From Streptomyces sp. C10-9-1 (lineage in GTDB: Bacteria; Actinomycetota; Actinomycetes; Streptomycetales; Streptomycetaceae): DNA of 64,000 nucleotides. Position numbers and translations under genes: made by a program. A model generated the notes under the pieces. That model saw nothing but the letters and a program-made list of their open reading frames with translations. It was not told where the DNA came from and searched no databases. This document shows positions 43,411 to 51,831 of the stretch, piece after piece. Position 1 is the stretch's first letter, and each line of letters begins with the position of its first letter. The DNA lies in the NCBI RefSeq assembly GCF_024497955.1, contig NZ_JANHKP010000016.1, forward strand, positions 62,001 to 126,000, written 5' to 3'.

Positions 43411-43794
43411 ATGGCGAAGCAGTCCGCACGGCCGGTCCGCCGTGCCTCCCCCGGTTCGGTGCTGTCGTTGTGGTCGCAGGACTCCGTGCTGTCGATCGGC
43501 TCCGTGGGATCGGTGCTCTCCGTGGGGTCCGTCGGCTCGGCCCTGTCGGTGGGTTCGATCGGCAGTGCCCTGTCGGTGGGCTCGATCGGTTCCTCCCTGT
43601 CGCTGATCTCGGCCGGGTCGTGGCTGAGCACAGGGTCGCTGCTCTCGGCGCAGTCGCGCTGGTCGGTGCTGTCGTGGCGCTCCTCTCACGGCTTCCTGGC
43701 CGTGGGTGCGCTGGGGGCGGCGACCGGAGGCGCCCTGCTGCTGGTCCGGATGCTGCGCGAGGCCGGCACCGGCACCGGCACCGGGCGACGGTGA
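43411..43794 (+). CDS. Ser-x-x repeat protein with membrane segment
   Basis: The 127-residue protein is mostly a perfect period-3 serine array. From Ser16 to Ser91 every third residue is Ser (26 in a row), and the pairs between alternate VL, VG, IG, AL, LW and LI. A short basic N-terminus (MAKQSARPVRR) precedes it. A hydrophobic segment (about residues 94-113) and a Gly/Thr/Arg tail end it. Ser codons vary (TCG, TCC, AGT, AGC, TCT), so the pattern is kept at protein level and is not a recent DNA repeat. The regular S-x-x with small and aliphatic residues suggests a solenoid or fibrous surface structure. The ATG is preceded by GGAGGGC. No named family is recognised. Confidence 0.7.
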   Translation: MAKQSARPVRRASPGSVLSLWSQDSVLSIGSVGSVLSVGSVGSALSVGSIGSALSVGSIGSSLSLISAGSWLSTGSLLSAQSRWSVLSWRSSHGFLAVGALGAATGGALLLVRMLREAGTGTGTGRR

Positions 43795-44216
43795 AGGGCC
43801 GCCACCGAGTGGCGCCGCGTGGCGGTCCGCCGGAGCCCGCAGTCCGGTGTCCGGGCGCCGCGCGGACCCGACCGGTCCCGGAGAGCGGCAGGGCGGCAGC
43901 GGCTTCGCCCTTCATCGGGACGGAAACCGGGGCGGACGAACACCGGAGGCCGCCGGAGGCCGCAGGCGCTTCGCGCTCCGGCCCTCCGAGCCGGCGGAGG
44001 ACGCGAGCTTCGAGCACATGAGGGGTCGCCCCGACACGCCGTCCACCTGTCCGTGCGCGATTCCGGGCGGGTTCGCATGCCTTCCGGCCCGCGGCGCCGT
44101 GGTGGTGGGCCGGTGGGGTGAGCGGTCCTGAACGACCGTGAACGCACACCGGGCTGCGGCCCCCGGCACCCTCGTGCCGACCCCGGGGCCGCCGCGCTGC
44201 CGCGCGAGCGGCGAGG
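43795..44216. other. 420-bp interval without a gene
   Basis: No supported gene is found between the Ser-x-x gene stop and the convergent XRE regulator stop. The frames are short or compositionally random, and no clear hairpin was identified. Confidence 0.5.
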
Positions 44217-44774
44217 TCACTGGTGCACGTGGGCGCGCTGGCCGTCGCGGTCGAAGATCATGATCAACTCGGCCGGGCCGCCCAGGGCCGTGATGGCGTG
44301 CGGGACCATCGTCGCGAACTCCGCGGCCTCCCCCGTGCCGACGTCGATCTGCCGCTCGCCCAGCCACAACCGCACGCGCCCCTCCATCACGAGGAACCAG
44401 TCGTGGCCCGGGTGCACTCGTTGGCCGGGTGGTGCGTCGGACGGTTCGAGGCGCATCTTCACCGCGACCGTCCGCCCGTCCGGGCGGCTCAGCTGCCAGG
44501 TCGTCCGCGTGCCGCTGCTGTGTGCGACCGGGCGGATGACGACGTCGCCGTCGGCGGGCGCCTCGAAGAGCGCGTCGAGACTCAGCTGGAGGGCGTTGGC
44601 CAGCGGTACGAGCACGTCCAGGCTGAGTGTGCGCCTGCCCGTCTCGATGCGGCTGATGGTCGAGGGGCTGAGGTTGGTGCGCTCGGCCAGTTCGTCGAGG
44701 GAGTACCCCAGGGTGGTGCGCATGCTGCGCAGGCGCGATCGTGCCAGGGCTTCGATGTCGGCGACTCCGTTCAT
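44217..44774 (-). CDS. XRE-family regulator with cupin domain
   Basis: The 185-residue regulator has an N-terminal Cro/CI-type helix-turn-helix (about residues 10-65: LRSMRTTLGYSLDELAERTN then LSPSTISRIETGRRTLSLDVL). Its C-terminal cupin barrel (about 105-180) has PPGQRVHPGHDWFLVMEGRVRLWLGE and TGEAAEFATMVPHAITALGG. Proteins of this design sense small molecules through the cupin. It is divergent from the fused oxidoreductase/methyltransferase gene with 75 bp between them, so it most likely controls that gene. Repeated half-sites lie in the shared promoter. Confidence 0.92.
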   Translation of the reverse strand: MNGVADIEALARSRLRSMRTTLGYSLDELAERTNLSPSTISRIETGRRTLSLDVLVPLANALQLSLDALFEAPADGDVVIRPVAHSSGTRTTWQLSRPDGRTVAVKMRLEPSDAPPGQRVHPGHDWFLVMEGRVRLWLGERQIDVGTGEAAEFATMVPHAITALGGPAELIMIFDRDGQRAHVHQ

Positions 44775-44792
44775 GTGCCCATCCTGACGCGT

Positions 44793-44818
44793 CTTGCGGA
44801 TTGTGCAAGTGTGCTTGC
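44793..44818. promoter_or_regulatory. Candidate operator of the XRE-cupin regulator
   Basis: Three half-sites alternate in orientation: CTTGC (44793), GCAAG (44805) and CTTGC (44814), forming two overlapping inverted repeats. They lie between the divergent start codons, where a repressor could block both promoters. Confidence 0.65.
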
Positions 44819-44849
44819 CGAACTCGCTAGGCGCTGTACGGTCGGATGC

Positions 44850-46499
44850 ATGAGCGAACACCCCGGACACAGCGGGCACCCGGCCTCGTCCGAGCCCACC
44901 GAGCGGGCCGGCCACACCCCGCACCCGACCATGGAGCGCCACTGCGACGTGGCCGTGATCGGTGGCTCGGCCGCCGGTCTCGCGGCCGCCCTGCAGCTCT
45001 CCCGCCAGCGGCGCGGCGTCGTCGTGGTCGACGACGGCACCCCCCGCAACGCCCCGGCCGCGCACATGCACGGCTACCTCGGGCGCGAGGGAGCCGCTCC
45101 CGGCGAGCTGGTGGAGACCGGGCGCGCGGAAGTGCGCGCACACGGCGGGGAGGTGCTCCCCGGCCGGGTCGTGGGAGTGCGCCGTCGCGACGACGGCCGG
45201 TTCCACCTCGACCTCACCGGCGGGCACGCGCTGGTGGCCCGCCGGGTCCTCGCCGCGACCGGCCTGTCCGACGAACTCCCCGCGATCGACGGTGTCGCCG
45301 GAGGGTGGGGGCGAGGGGTGATCCACTGCCCGTTCTGCCACGGCTTCGAGGTGCGTGACCAGCGCCTGGTGCAGATCGTCACGCACCCCCTGGCGCTCCA
45401 CCCGACCCCGCTGTTCCGGCACCTGAGCGACCGGCTGACCGTCGTGCTGCACGACCCGGCCGGGCTCGACGAGGAAGCCCTCGAAGCCCTTGCCGCCTCC
45501 GGCGTCACCGTCGAGCGCGGCGAGGTCGCCCGGGTCCGCACCGGCCCGGACGGCGAGGTGTCCGGGGTCGAACTCGGCGACGGCCGCGTGCTCGAGGCCG
45601 ACGCCGTCGTGGTCGGCTCGCGGTTCCGGGCGCGCGTCGAGGCGCTGGCCGGGCTCGGGCTCACCGCCGCTCCGCACCCGACCGGCATCGGCGACGTCCT
45701 CGCGGTCGACGCGCGCGGCGAGACCTCCGTACCGGGGATCTACGCGGCCGGCAACGTCACCGACCCGAGCCTGCAGGTGCTGCCGTCGGCCGCCCAGGGC
45801 AGCCAGGTCGGCTCCATGATCGCCTTCAGCCTCGCCGAGGAGGAACTCCGCGCCGCCGTCCGGCACTCGGGCGAGGAGGCCGACTGGGACCACCGCTACG
45901 CGGGCCCCGACCGGGCCTGGAGCGGCAACCCCAACGGCACACTCGTCCACGAGGCCGCCGCCCTGTCCCCGGGCCGGGCCCTCGACGTGGGCACCGGCGA
46001 GGGCGCCGACGCCCTCTGGCTGGCCGAACACGGCTGGAAGGTGACCGCCACCGACATCTCCGGCAACGCGCTCGCCCGGGTACGCTCCGAGGCCGAGCGG
46101 CGCGGACTCGCCGTCACCCTCGTACGCGGCGACGCCAACGACCCCGCGCCCTTCGGCACCGAGACCTACGACCTGGTCTCCCTGCAGTACGGCTCGTTCA
46201 AGCGAACGCCCGACCAGCGCGGTCTGCGCAGCCTGCTCGCCGCCGTCGCCCCCGGCGGCACGCTCCTGGTCGTGCACCACGACCTCACCCCCCTGCGCGA
46301 CCCGGTGGACGTGGCCACCCAGACCCGGATGTACGACCCGGAGGCGTTCGTCGGGGTCGACGAGATCGCCGCCGCCCTCGCCGCCGACCCCGGCACCTGG
46401 CGGGTCGAGACGCACGAGACCCGGCCGCGGCCCGCCGGCGCGGCCAGCACCCACCACGTCAGCGACGTCGTACTGCGCGCGACGCGACGGCCGGCCTGA
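44850..46499 (+). CDS. Fused TrxR-like oxidoreductase / SAM methyltransferase
   Basis: The 549-residue protein has an N-terminal thioredoxin-reductase-like flavoprotein (about 30-330) and a C-terminal class I methyltransferase (about 340-549). The FAD motif is VIGGSAAGLAAAL, the redox-active CxxC is Cys160-Pro-Phe-Cys163 in IHCPFCHGFE, and GIYAAGNVTDP closes the FAD site. The second nucleotide-binding site reads QIVTHPLALHPTPLF, without a GxGxxG, so NADPH binding is doubtful. The methyltransferase motif I is ALDVGTGEGADALWLAEHGW. NADPH-independent relatives such as HlmI and GliT oxidise dithiols, and S-methyltransferases act on the same compounds, so a dithiol oxidase/methyltransferase is a reasonable inference. 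It is divergent from its likely XRE-cupin regulator. Confidence 0.88.
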   Translation: MSEHPGHSGHPASSEPTERAGHTPHPTMERHCDVAVIGGSAAGLAAALQLSRQRRGVVVVDDGTPRNAPAAHMHGYLGREGAAPGELVETGRAEVRAHGGEVLPGRVVGVRRRDDGRFHLDLTGGHALVARRVLAATGLSDELPAIDGVAGGWGRGVIHCPFCHGFEVRDQRLVQIVTHPLALHPTPLFRHLSDRLTVVLHDPAGLDEEALEALAASGVTVERGEVARVRTGPDGEVSGVELGDGRVLEADAVVVGSRFRARVEALAGLGLTAAPHPTGIGDVLAVDARGETSVPGIYAAGNVTDPSLQVLPSAAQGSQVGSMIAFSLAEEELRAAVRHSGEEADWDHRYAGPDRAWSGNPNGTLVHEAAALSPGRALDVGTGEGADALWLAEHGWKVTATDISGNALARVRSEAERRGLAVTLVRGDANDPAPFGTETYDLVSLQYGSFKRTPDQRGLRSLLAAVAPGGTLLVVHHDLTPLRDPVDVATQTRMYDPEAFVGVDEIAAALAADPGTWRVETHETRPRPAGAASTHHVSDVVLRATRRPA

Positions 46500-47116
46500 T
46501 CGCACGCCGGACCCGTCAGCGCGCCCGCCCGCCCGGCCGGCCGGGTCCCCGGGGCAAGCCGCGGCCGCCGAGGCGGCCTTCGCGGCGGACGACCGCTCGA
46601 CGGCTTACCGGCGCGCGGCCGCCGGGGTGGCCTGCGGGCTGATCTTCTCGATCACTTCGTTCGCCTGCTCGGTGGGCGACCGCGACGAGCCGAGGGCGCT
46701 TGCCTGCGGTGCCGTACCCGTCCGGGATCCGTCGATCGCCGCCGGGGGGTAGGAGCCACGGGCACGGAGCCGGTGGCTGACCGCCTCGTCGAACGACACC
46801 GGCCGCTCCCACCGGGAGTGGCGGGCTGACCGACGGCTCGCACCGGGCACATGAGGGGAGAGCTGCCTGCTTCGCAGGGACTCCCGCCGCTTTGCCCGAC
46901 CTTCACCGATCACCGCCATCGGCGGGGCCGAGGCCGGACGACGACCGCCCGGACCTGCGTGGGGTGGGTCGGGCCAGGCGTGTGGGCGAAAGCGCGGTGC
47001 CGGGCGGGTGCGTCGCCGAGCCAAAGGTAACGGAAAGGTAAAGCTCTGGGAGGGTTGTGATCCCACCTCGCTCTTCCTCGGTGACGAGCCACGAAACCGA
47101 GGGAGCGCGGAGCGAT
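46500..47116. other. Upstream region of metalloprotease gene
   Basis: This 617-bp stretch has no confidently supported gene. A minus-strand frame (46605-47066) has a partly protein-like middle (WERPVSFDEAVSHRLRARGS) but no recognisable family or good ribosome-binding site. The promoter of the metalloprotease gene should lie near 47000-47100, where the sequence becomes less GC-rich. Confidence 0.45.
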
Positions 47117-48511
47117 ATGGGACTCAGTCTGAAGAAGGTCGCCAGAACGGCGGTGGTGTCGGCGGCGCTGCTCGCGGGCGCGGGAGCCGCTGCCTCGCCG
47201 GCCGCCGCGGACGACACGGGCAGGAACCGCGTCCTGGTCGTCATGCTGGACGTCCAGGACCGGGTCCACGCCGACCCCGGTGCGACCAAGGCGGACTTCG
47301 CCGCACGCTACTTCGGGGCCGACAACTCCCTGAAGTCCTACTACGACAAGGTCTCCCGCGGACGCGTCGACTTCGTGCCCGCGCTTCCGGAGAAGGTGAT
47401 CGGCCCCTTCAAGATCTCCGTGAGCGGGGGCACCTGCCAACCGGGGGAGATCAAGGTGAAGGCCGAGGCCCTCATGGCGGCCAAGGGCTTCAAGAAGGGC
47501 GAGGACTACGACAGTCTTTCCATGGTCACGCCGAGGATCGGCTGCTCCTGGTCCGGGCTGGCCACCATCGGGCGGGGGGTCAGCTGGATCCAGGCCCCGC
47601 GAGGCACCGCCAACCTGGGGGTGATCGTGCATGAGTTCGGCCACAACCAGGGCTACCCCCACCAGCCGGGCCTCGTGTGCAAGGACGGGAACCTCACCGA
47701 CTGCGCCGAGGGCAGGGGCGGCAAGTCCCCGATGGGCGGCGGTGGCACCCGCCTCGGTCTGACCGCCACCCAGCTCATCCGCAGCGGTTGGCTCGACGCC
47801 GCCGAACACCGGCGGGTCAAGGACTCCGGCACCTTCACCCTGCGTCCCCTGTACGGCGAGCAGCAGGGTGTGCGTGCCCTGGAAGTGCCCCTCGGCGAGG
47901 ACAAGGTGGTCCTGGAGTACCGCCGCCCGACGGCCGGACTGGACGAGGAACTCGGCGGCGTCTACGCCTACCGCGTCACCAAGGACCACTACGCCGGGGG
48001 TCGGCAGATCCGCCTGGGATCGAACGACGGTGACGGCGCCGTGACCACCTTCACCGACACCGCCCACAAGCTGAAGGTCTCCGTCACCTCCACCGGTGCC
48101 GACGGCGCGGAGGTGGCGATCAGCATGAACGGCAAGGCCGCGCCCCCCGCCGAGAAGACCACGCCGGTCGTCACGGAGGAGGTCGAGCCCCCGTCCCGGC
48201 CCACCCCCTCCGACGACGCCCCCGTCGTCCACGGCGACGACGAGCCCCCGGCCGACGACGCCCACGGCGACGACGCCGCCGGGGCACCGGGAGCCCCCGC
48301 CCACGGCGCCGGCACGGGAACCGCCGGCGCACCCGGTTCCTCGTCCGACGACGGCACACACACCACGAACTCCGACACGGACCAGACCCGTCTGGCCGCC
48401 ACCGGCAGCGACGCCACCGTCCTGGTGCTCGTCTCCGTGAGTGCGTCACTCATGCTGGTCCTCGGCGCTCTCGCACTGAAGCGCACCCGCCGCAACCGCG
48501 CTCACCCCTGA
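47117..48511 (+). CDS. Sortase-anchored secreted metalloprotease (copy 1)
   Basis: The 464-residue exported protease has a signal peptide (residues 1-31) and a zinc site HEFGHNQGYPH (His172, Glu173, His176, His182). This fits the HEXXHXXGXXH consensus of metzincin/gametolysin-type peptidases, with SPMGG downstream as a possible Met-turn. A beta-rich region and a Pro/Asp-rich stalk (about 330-420) follow. It ends with the sortase E signal LAATG (426-430), a hydrophobic helix and a basic tail (KRTRRNR). It should be cleaved at LAATG by the class E sortase encoded 2.0 kb downstream and attached to the cell wall. It is a paralogue of the minus-strand protease at 51.8-53.3 kb. The ATG has CGGAG upstream. 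Confidence 0.88.
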   Translation: MGLSLKKVARTAVVSAALLAGAGAAASPAAADDTGRNRVLVVMLDVQDRVHADPGATKADFAARYFGADNSLKSYYDKVSRGRVDFVPALPEKVIGPFKISVSGGTCQPGEIKVKAEALMAAKGFKKGEDYDSLSMVTPRIGCSWSGLATIGRGVSWIQAPRGTANLGVIVHEFGHNQGYPHQPGLVCKDGNLTDCAEGRGGKSPMGGGGTRLGLTATQLIRSGWLDAAEHRRVKDSGTFTLRPLYGEQQGVRALEVPLGEDKVVLEYRRPTAGLDEELGGVYAYRVTKDHYAGGRQIRLGSNDGDGAVTTFTDTAHKLKVSVTSTGADGAEVAISMNGKAAPPAEKTTPVVTEEVEPPSRPTPSDDAPVVHGDDEPPADDAHGDDAAGAPGAPAHGAGTGTAGAPGSSSDDGTHTTNSDTDQTRLAATGSDATVLVLVSVSASLMLVLGALALKRTRRNRAHP

Positions 48512-48531
48512 CGTCGCACCAGTAGCCGCAG

Positions 48532-48578
48532 CAGGGGCGTGTCCGGGCCGGCCGCGAGGCGGACCGGGCACGCCCCTG
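48532..48578 (+). terminator. Terminator after metalloprotease copy 1
   Basis: A 15-bp stem (CAGGGGCGTGTCCGG with CCGGGCACGCCCCTG, one G-T pair) with a 17-nt loop lies 20 bp after the stop. Confidence 0.75.
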
Positions 48579-49039
48579 CCCCCACCAAGGCCGCTCATCG
48601 CATCGAACCGACGAGCCCGTATCCCGGACGGCGGATGCCGGCGCAACGCCGCCGCACGCCCCCGGCAGGCCCCGCTCAACCAGACCCAAAGCCGACGCAT
48701 CACCGACACAGGCGCCTTCCAGACGAACCCGCACCGCACCGCCTCCACCCCGCCCCTCGGACACGGCAGACACCTCGACCACCCGGCCGACACCCCGCCA
48801 ACCCACTCGACACCCCACGGGTCCGTGCCGCGGCTCCCCGTCCGGACGCGACGCCGCAGATCTGCACGTCCGGCTGCAGTGACCCGGCCGGCACGAGAGG
48901 AACCGGGACGGCACGGACAACCGGCAACCGCGTCCTGCGCGAGGCGGGACACGGCCCCGCACCGGCTTCGCCGTCGGCCTTGCGCCGGACCGTGGCCATG
49001 GCTGCACCCCCCGGCGAGACCTTCAGGAAGAGGACGGAC
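48579..49039. other. 460-bp interval without a supported gene
   Basis: Open frames on both strands here look like GC artefacts (Arg/Pro/His-rich, no motifs). The promoter of the peptidoglycan-binding gene should lie near the right end, just before GGAAGAGGA at about 49026-49034. Confidence 0.45.
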
Positions 49040-50227
49040 GTGTCCGGATCGATCTGCCCACGCTGCGGTACCGCCCGACCGCAGTCGGGCCCAGACTGCC
49101 TCTGCGCGGCCCCCGGGGCGACCCCGGGACGCGACACCCAGCCGTTCGAGGAGACATGGGTACGCCCCTATCTCTGCGGCCCGCCAGCCTGCGAAGCCGG
49201 GCCCCCGGACGCGCCCGCGGACCCGTGGGCAGGGGAGAGCATGAGCCCGCCCGGCCCCGTGCGGGGCATCATGCAGGCCTACACGCCACTGCGCCAGGAC
49301 GAGGGCTGGGTGACGGACCACCGCGATTCCGGCTACCGCGACTCCGGTCCGCTGGAGACGCCTTCACGAGGACTCCTGCCCCCGCACCATCCGGCTGCCG
49401 GGCTCGCCGGTCCTCGGGACTCTCCCGCTTCCCCGGCTTCGGGTGCCGCGGATGACGACACCGCCGTCCTGCGCCTGGTCGGTGCCCAGCACACCGTCGA
49501 CCCGCCCACCGCGCCCCGGGAGGGGACAAGCCCCCGCCGGCTTCGCAGGGGAAGTGCGGGGGCGAGGCACCCCGCCGGTCGGAGTCGGGGTGCCAAAGCC
49601 GCGGGCACTGCGGCCCTGTTGGCGGCGCTGGTCGGCACGACCGCGCTGGCCGGCGCTCTGGTCGGCGCTGGGGGCACCGCGCAGCGAGTGGCACCCGAAG
49701 CGACGTCCTCCGCCCACTCCGACCCGAAGCCGACCACCTCACCCACCCCCGTCGGCAGCCCGCGTCAGGAGACTGACGAAGGGGAGGACGCCGCTGCCGG
49801 CGCTGCCCCGTCGGCGTCGAACTCCCCCACCTGGTCCCGCCCCACGACGACCCCGCCCGAAACCACCCCGCCCGTGCCCACCCCGACGACCGCCTCTTCC
49901 GGAGGAAGCGCCGAGGAGTGCCTCGTGCCCCGCCTCCCCGGGGCGCCGTGCCCGATCGCCGGAGAGCAGCAAAGCCTCCCACCGAAAGGGAGATCCACCG
50001 GCCTGTGCTGTGGAGCCAGCGGCCCTGAAGTGGCCGACCTGCAATTCCGGCTCCGGTGGCTCGACCTGTACGGCGGCCGGCTCAACGGCACGTACAACCA
50101 GCGCCTGACCGACTCGGTTCTCGCCTACCAGCAGAGCCGCGGCATCACATCCGATCTGCCGGGCCAGTACGGTCCGGCGACCCGCGCCGCACTCCAGCGC
50201 GAGGTGCCCGACATCGTCAGCGACTGA
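49040..50227 (+). CDS. Zinc-ribbon / peptidoglycan-binding membrane protein
   Basis: The 395-residue protein starts with a Cys4-type zinc ribbon (SICPRCGTARPQSGPDCLCA, residues 4-23). A long disordered cytoplasmic segment, one transmembrane helix (about 192-216), a Ser/Thr/Pro-rich extracellular linker and a C-terminal PG_binding_1 domain follow (about 325-390: GPEVADLQFRLRWLDLYGGRLNGTYNQRLTDSVLAYQQSRG, shortened here). The C-terminal domain should hold peptidoglycan while the N-terminus stays inside, giving a wall-to-cytoplasm link. GGAAGAGGA precedes GTG 49040. It lies between the protease and the sortase genes, convergent with the sortase. Confidence 0.82.
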   Translation: MSGSICPRCGTARPQSGPDCLCAAPGATPGRDTQPFEETWVRPYLCGPPACEAGPPDAPADPWAGESMSPPGPVRGIMQAYTPLRQDEGWVTDHRDSGYRDSGPLETPSRGLLPPHHPAAGLAGPRDSPASPASGAADDDTAVLRLVGAQHTVDPPTAPREGTSPRRLRRGSAGARHPAGRSRGAKAAGTAALLAALVGTTALAGALVGAGGTAQRVAPEATSSAHSDPKPTTSPTPVGSPRQETDEGEDAAAGAAPSASNSPTWSRPTTTPPETTPPVPTPTTASSGGSAEECLVPRLPGAPCPIAGEQQSLPPKGRSTGLCCGASGPEVADLQFRLRWLDLYGGRLNGTYNQRLTDSVLAYQQSRGITSDLPGQYGPATRAALQREVPDIVSD

Positions 50228-50467
50228 TCTCCGGTGGATGCAGAGAGGGCCGGCGGCTCAGGACGACTCCTTCGAGTGGTCCACGGCCCCGCGGTGCGAT
50301 CCGGCACGTGAACCTTCGTTCCGCAGGCCGGGAGCGGGGGTGGCCCGACGGCGGACGGCACCCCTCCGGCTGCCGGGCGCGTGAGCTGCCACCGCTCGCC
50401 GGCCCCCGGCAGGGAAGGGGACCTTCCCGGTCAACGGTCACATCCCGTGGGCCGGCCATCCTCAAGG

Positions 50468-51559
50468 TCAGCTCCGGCTCCGGGGGCGTTCCTCGACGAG
50501 CCGGCCGAAGACGATGAGGCGTCCCCGGGTGCTGTACTCGGGGGTGCAGGTCGTCAGGGTGATGTACCGGCCGGAGGTGGTGAAGGGCGATCCGCCGGGG
50601 ATCGGCCGGAGCACGCTGACGTCGGTCGGGGGTGTCTCGGGGATGCGGCCGGCGACCTCGTAGGTGTAGGCGGCGGTCGCGGTCTCCACGACGATCCGGT
50701 CCCCGGGTGCCAGTCTGTCGATCTCCCGGAACGGCTCGCCGTGGGTGTTCCGGTGCGCGGCCAGCACGACGTTGCCGGTGGGGTCGGAGGGCATCCCCGT
50801 TCCCGTGTAGTGGCCCACCAGCCCTCTGTCGAGCACCTGCTCCGTCCCGGTGCCCTCCGCGATCGGTGAGGCCAGCCCGAGTGCGGGGATGCGGAGGATC
50901 GCGAATCCCTCGCCCGGCTCGAACGCCCCGGTCTCGTCGGCCGTCCGCGGGTCACGGGCCTCGTCGGTCCATGTCTGTTCCAGTCTGGAGAGTGCCTCGT
51001 GGGCCTCGGCCCGGGCCTGGACGTTCGTCCACCACACCTGGTGGACGACGGAGAGGACCATGGCCAGGCCCGATGTGATCAGCACGGCACTCGCGGCCCG
51101 GGAGGCGCCCTTGGACGGTGGCTTCCTGCGGCGGCCGGGCGCCCGGCGCCGCCGGGAGCCGGCTCGGCGCCTCGACGCCCGTCGGGCCGCGGGCCGTGGT
51201 GAGGCGGACGCCTCCGCGTCCGGTGCCGTGGGCTCCGGAGCGGCGCTCGTCTCGGGAAGCGGCTCCGGTGCGAGCGGGGCGCCGCTGGTGTGCGGCTCGG
51301 AGCCGGTCGGCCAGGGGTGGTGCGGCGCGGGGGCGTACGGCGGCTGCTCGTGGAACCAGCCGTCGGGCGCCGGATCAGGGGTGTGTGCCTGCTGGTCGTA
51401 GGGATGCGGGTGGTGGGGCCAGGGGTGGTGCGGCGCGGCGGCGTACGGCGGCGGCTCGCGGACATACCACCCGTCCGGCCAGGGGGCCGGCGCGTACGGC
51501 TGAGGGGCCGTCCCGTCGGCGGCCCGGTGCGCGGCGTCCTCCGGATGCGTCGTGGTCAT
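50468..51559 (-). CDS. Class E sortase
   Basis: The 363-residue transpeptidase has a long cytoplasmic N-terminus with two imperfect copies of a Trp/Pro/His-rich unit (PDGWYVREPPPYAAAPHHPW and PDGWFHEQPPYAPAPHHPW), a basic RRRAGSRRRR stretch, one transmembrane helix (about 161-185), and an extracytoplasmic sortase domain. Catalytic residues are His269 (VLAAHR), Cys338 (TLTTC) and Arg345. Class E sortases recognise LAxTG and join proteins to peptidoglycan. Two genes in this cluster encode proteins ending with LAATG signals, so it is probably their dedicated anchoring enzyme. GGAGGAA precedes the ATG. It lies 272 bp after the second protease gene on the same strand. Confidence 0.92.
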   Translation of the reverse strand: MTTTHPEDAAHRAADGTAPQPYAPAPWPDGWYVREPPPYAAAPHHPWPHHPHPYDQQAHTPDPAPDGWFHEQPPYAPAPHHPWPTGSEPHTSGAPLAPEPLPETSAAPEPTAPDAEASASPRPAARRASRRRAGSRRRRAPGRRRKPPSKGASRAASAVLITSGLAMVLSVVHQVWWTNVQARAEAHEALSRLEQTWTDEARDPRTADETGAFEPGEGFAILRIPALGLASPIAEGTGTEQVLDRGLVGHYTGTGMPSDPTGNVVLAAHRNTHGEPFREIDRLAPGDRIVVETATAAYTYEVAGRIPETPPTDVSVLRPIPGGSPFTTSGRYITLTTCTPEYSTRGRLIVFGRLVEERPRSRS

Positions 51560-51831
51560 GAGAAGCGTTCCTCCGAAGTCTCGGCCGAGGCGCGCCCGGG
51601 GGGCTGAGGGCGGCTGCCACGCGGGCGCGGCACACCGCGGGGTGGAGAGTGCTGCGACGGCTTGCGTCCCGGGCCGCCGCCGCCGGAGTGCCCGGGCCGC
51701 CCGGTGCGGCCTGCGCCTCGCCGCGTCGGCGTTCAGGTACCCGGTCGGCCGCGTCCGGGAAGGGAAGCCGCGGGGCCCTGGCCGAACGGGGCGGCACCGC
51801 GGTGTGGGGGCCGGGCGCCGCGTGGGGCCGG
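51560..51831. other. Spacer between protease copy 2 and sortase
   Basis: This is the 272-bp gap on the minus-strand path from protease to sortase. I see no gene or strong hairpin, so read-through from the protease gene to the sortase gene is possible. Confidence 0.4.

Noticed and set aside
41888..43606. A 572-codon plus-strand frame over the gene-free stretch and the SUKH gene
   Set aside because: The translation is almost only Pro, Arg, Ser, Ala and Gly, and it opposes a recognisable SUKH protein.
44217..46505. A 762-codon minus-strand frame covering the XRE regulator and the fused enzyme
   Set aside because: Only its last 185 codons (the XRE-cupin protein) are real; the rest is antisense to the flavoprotein/methyltransferase.
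46605..47066. A 153-codon minus-strand frame before the metalloprotease gene
   Set aside because: Part of it looks protein-like, but there is no family, no ribosome-binding site and no neighbour support; kept only as a remark.
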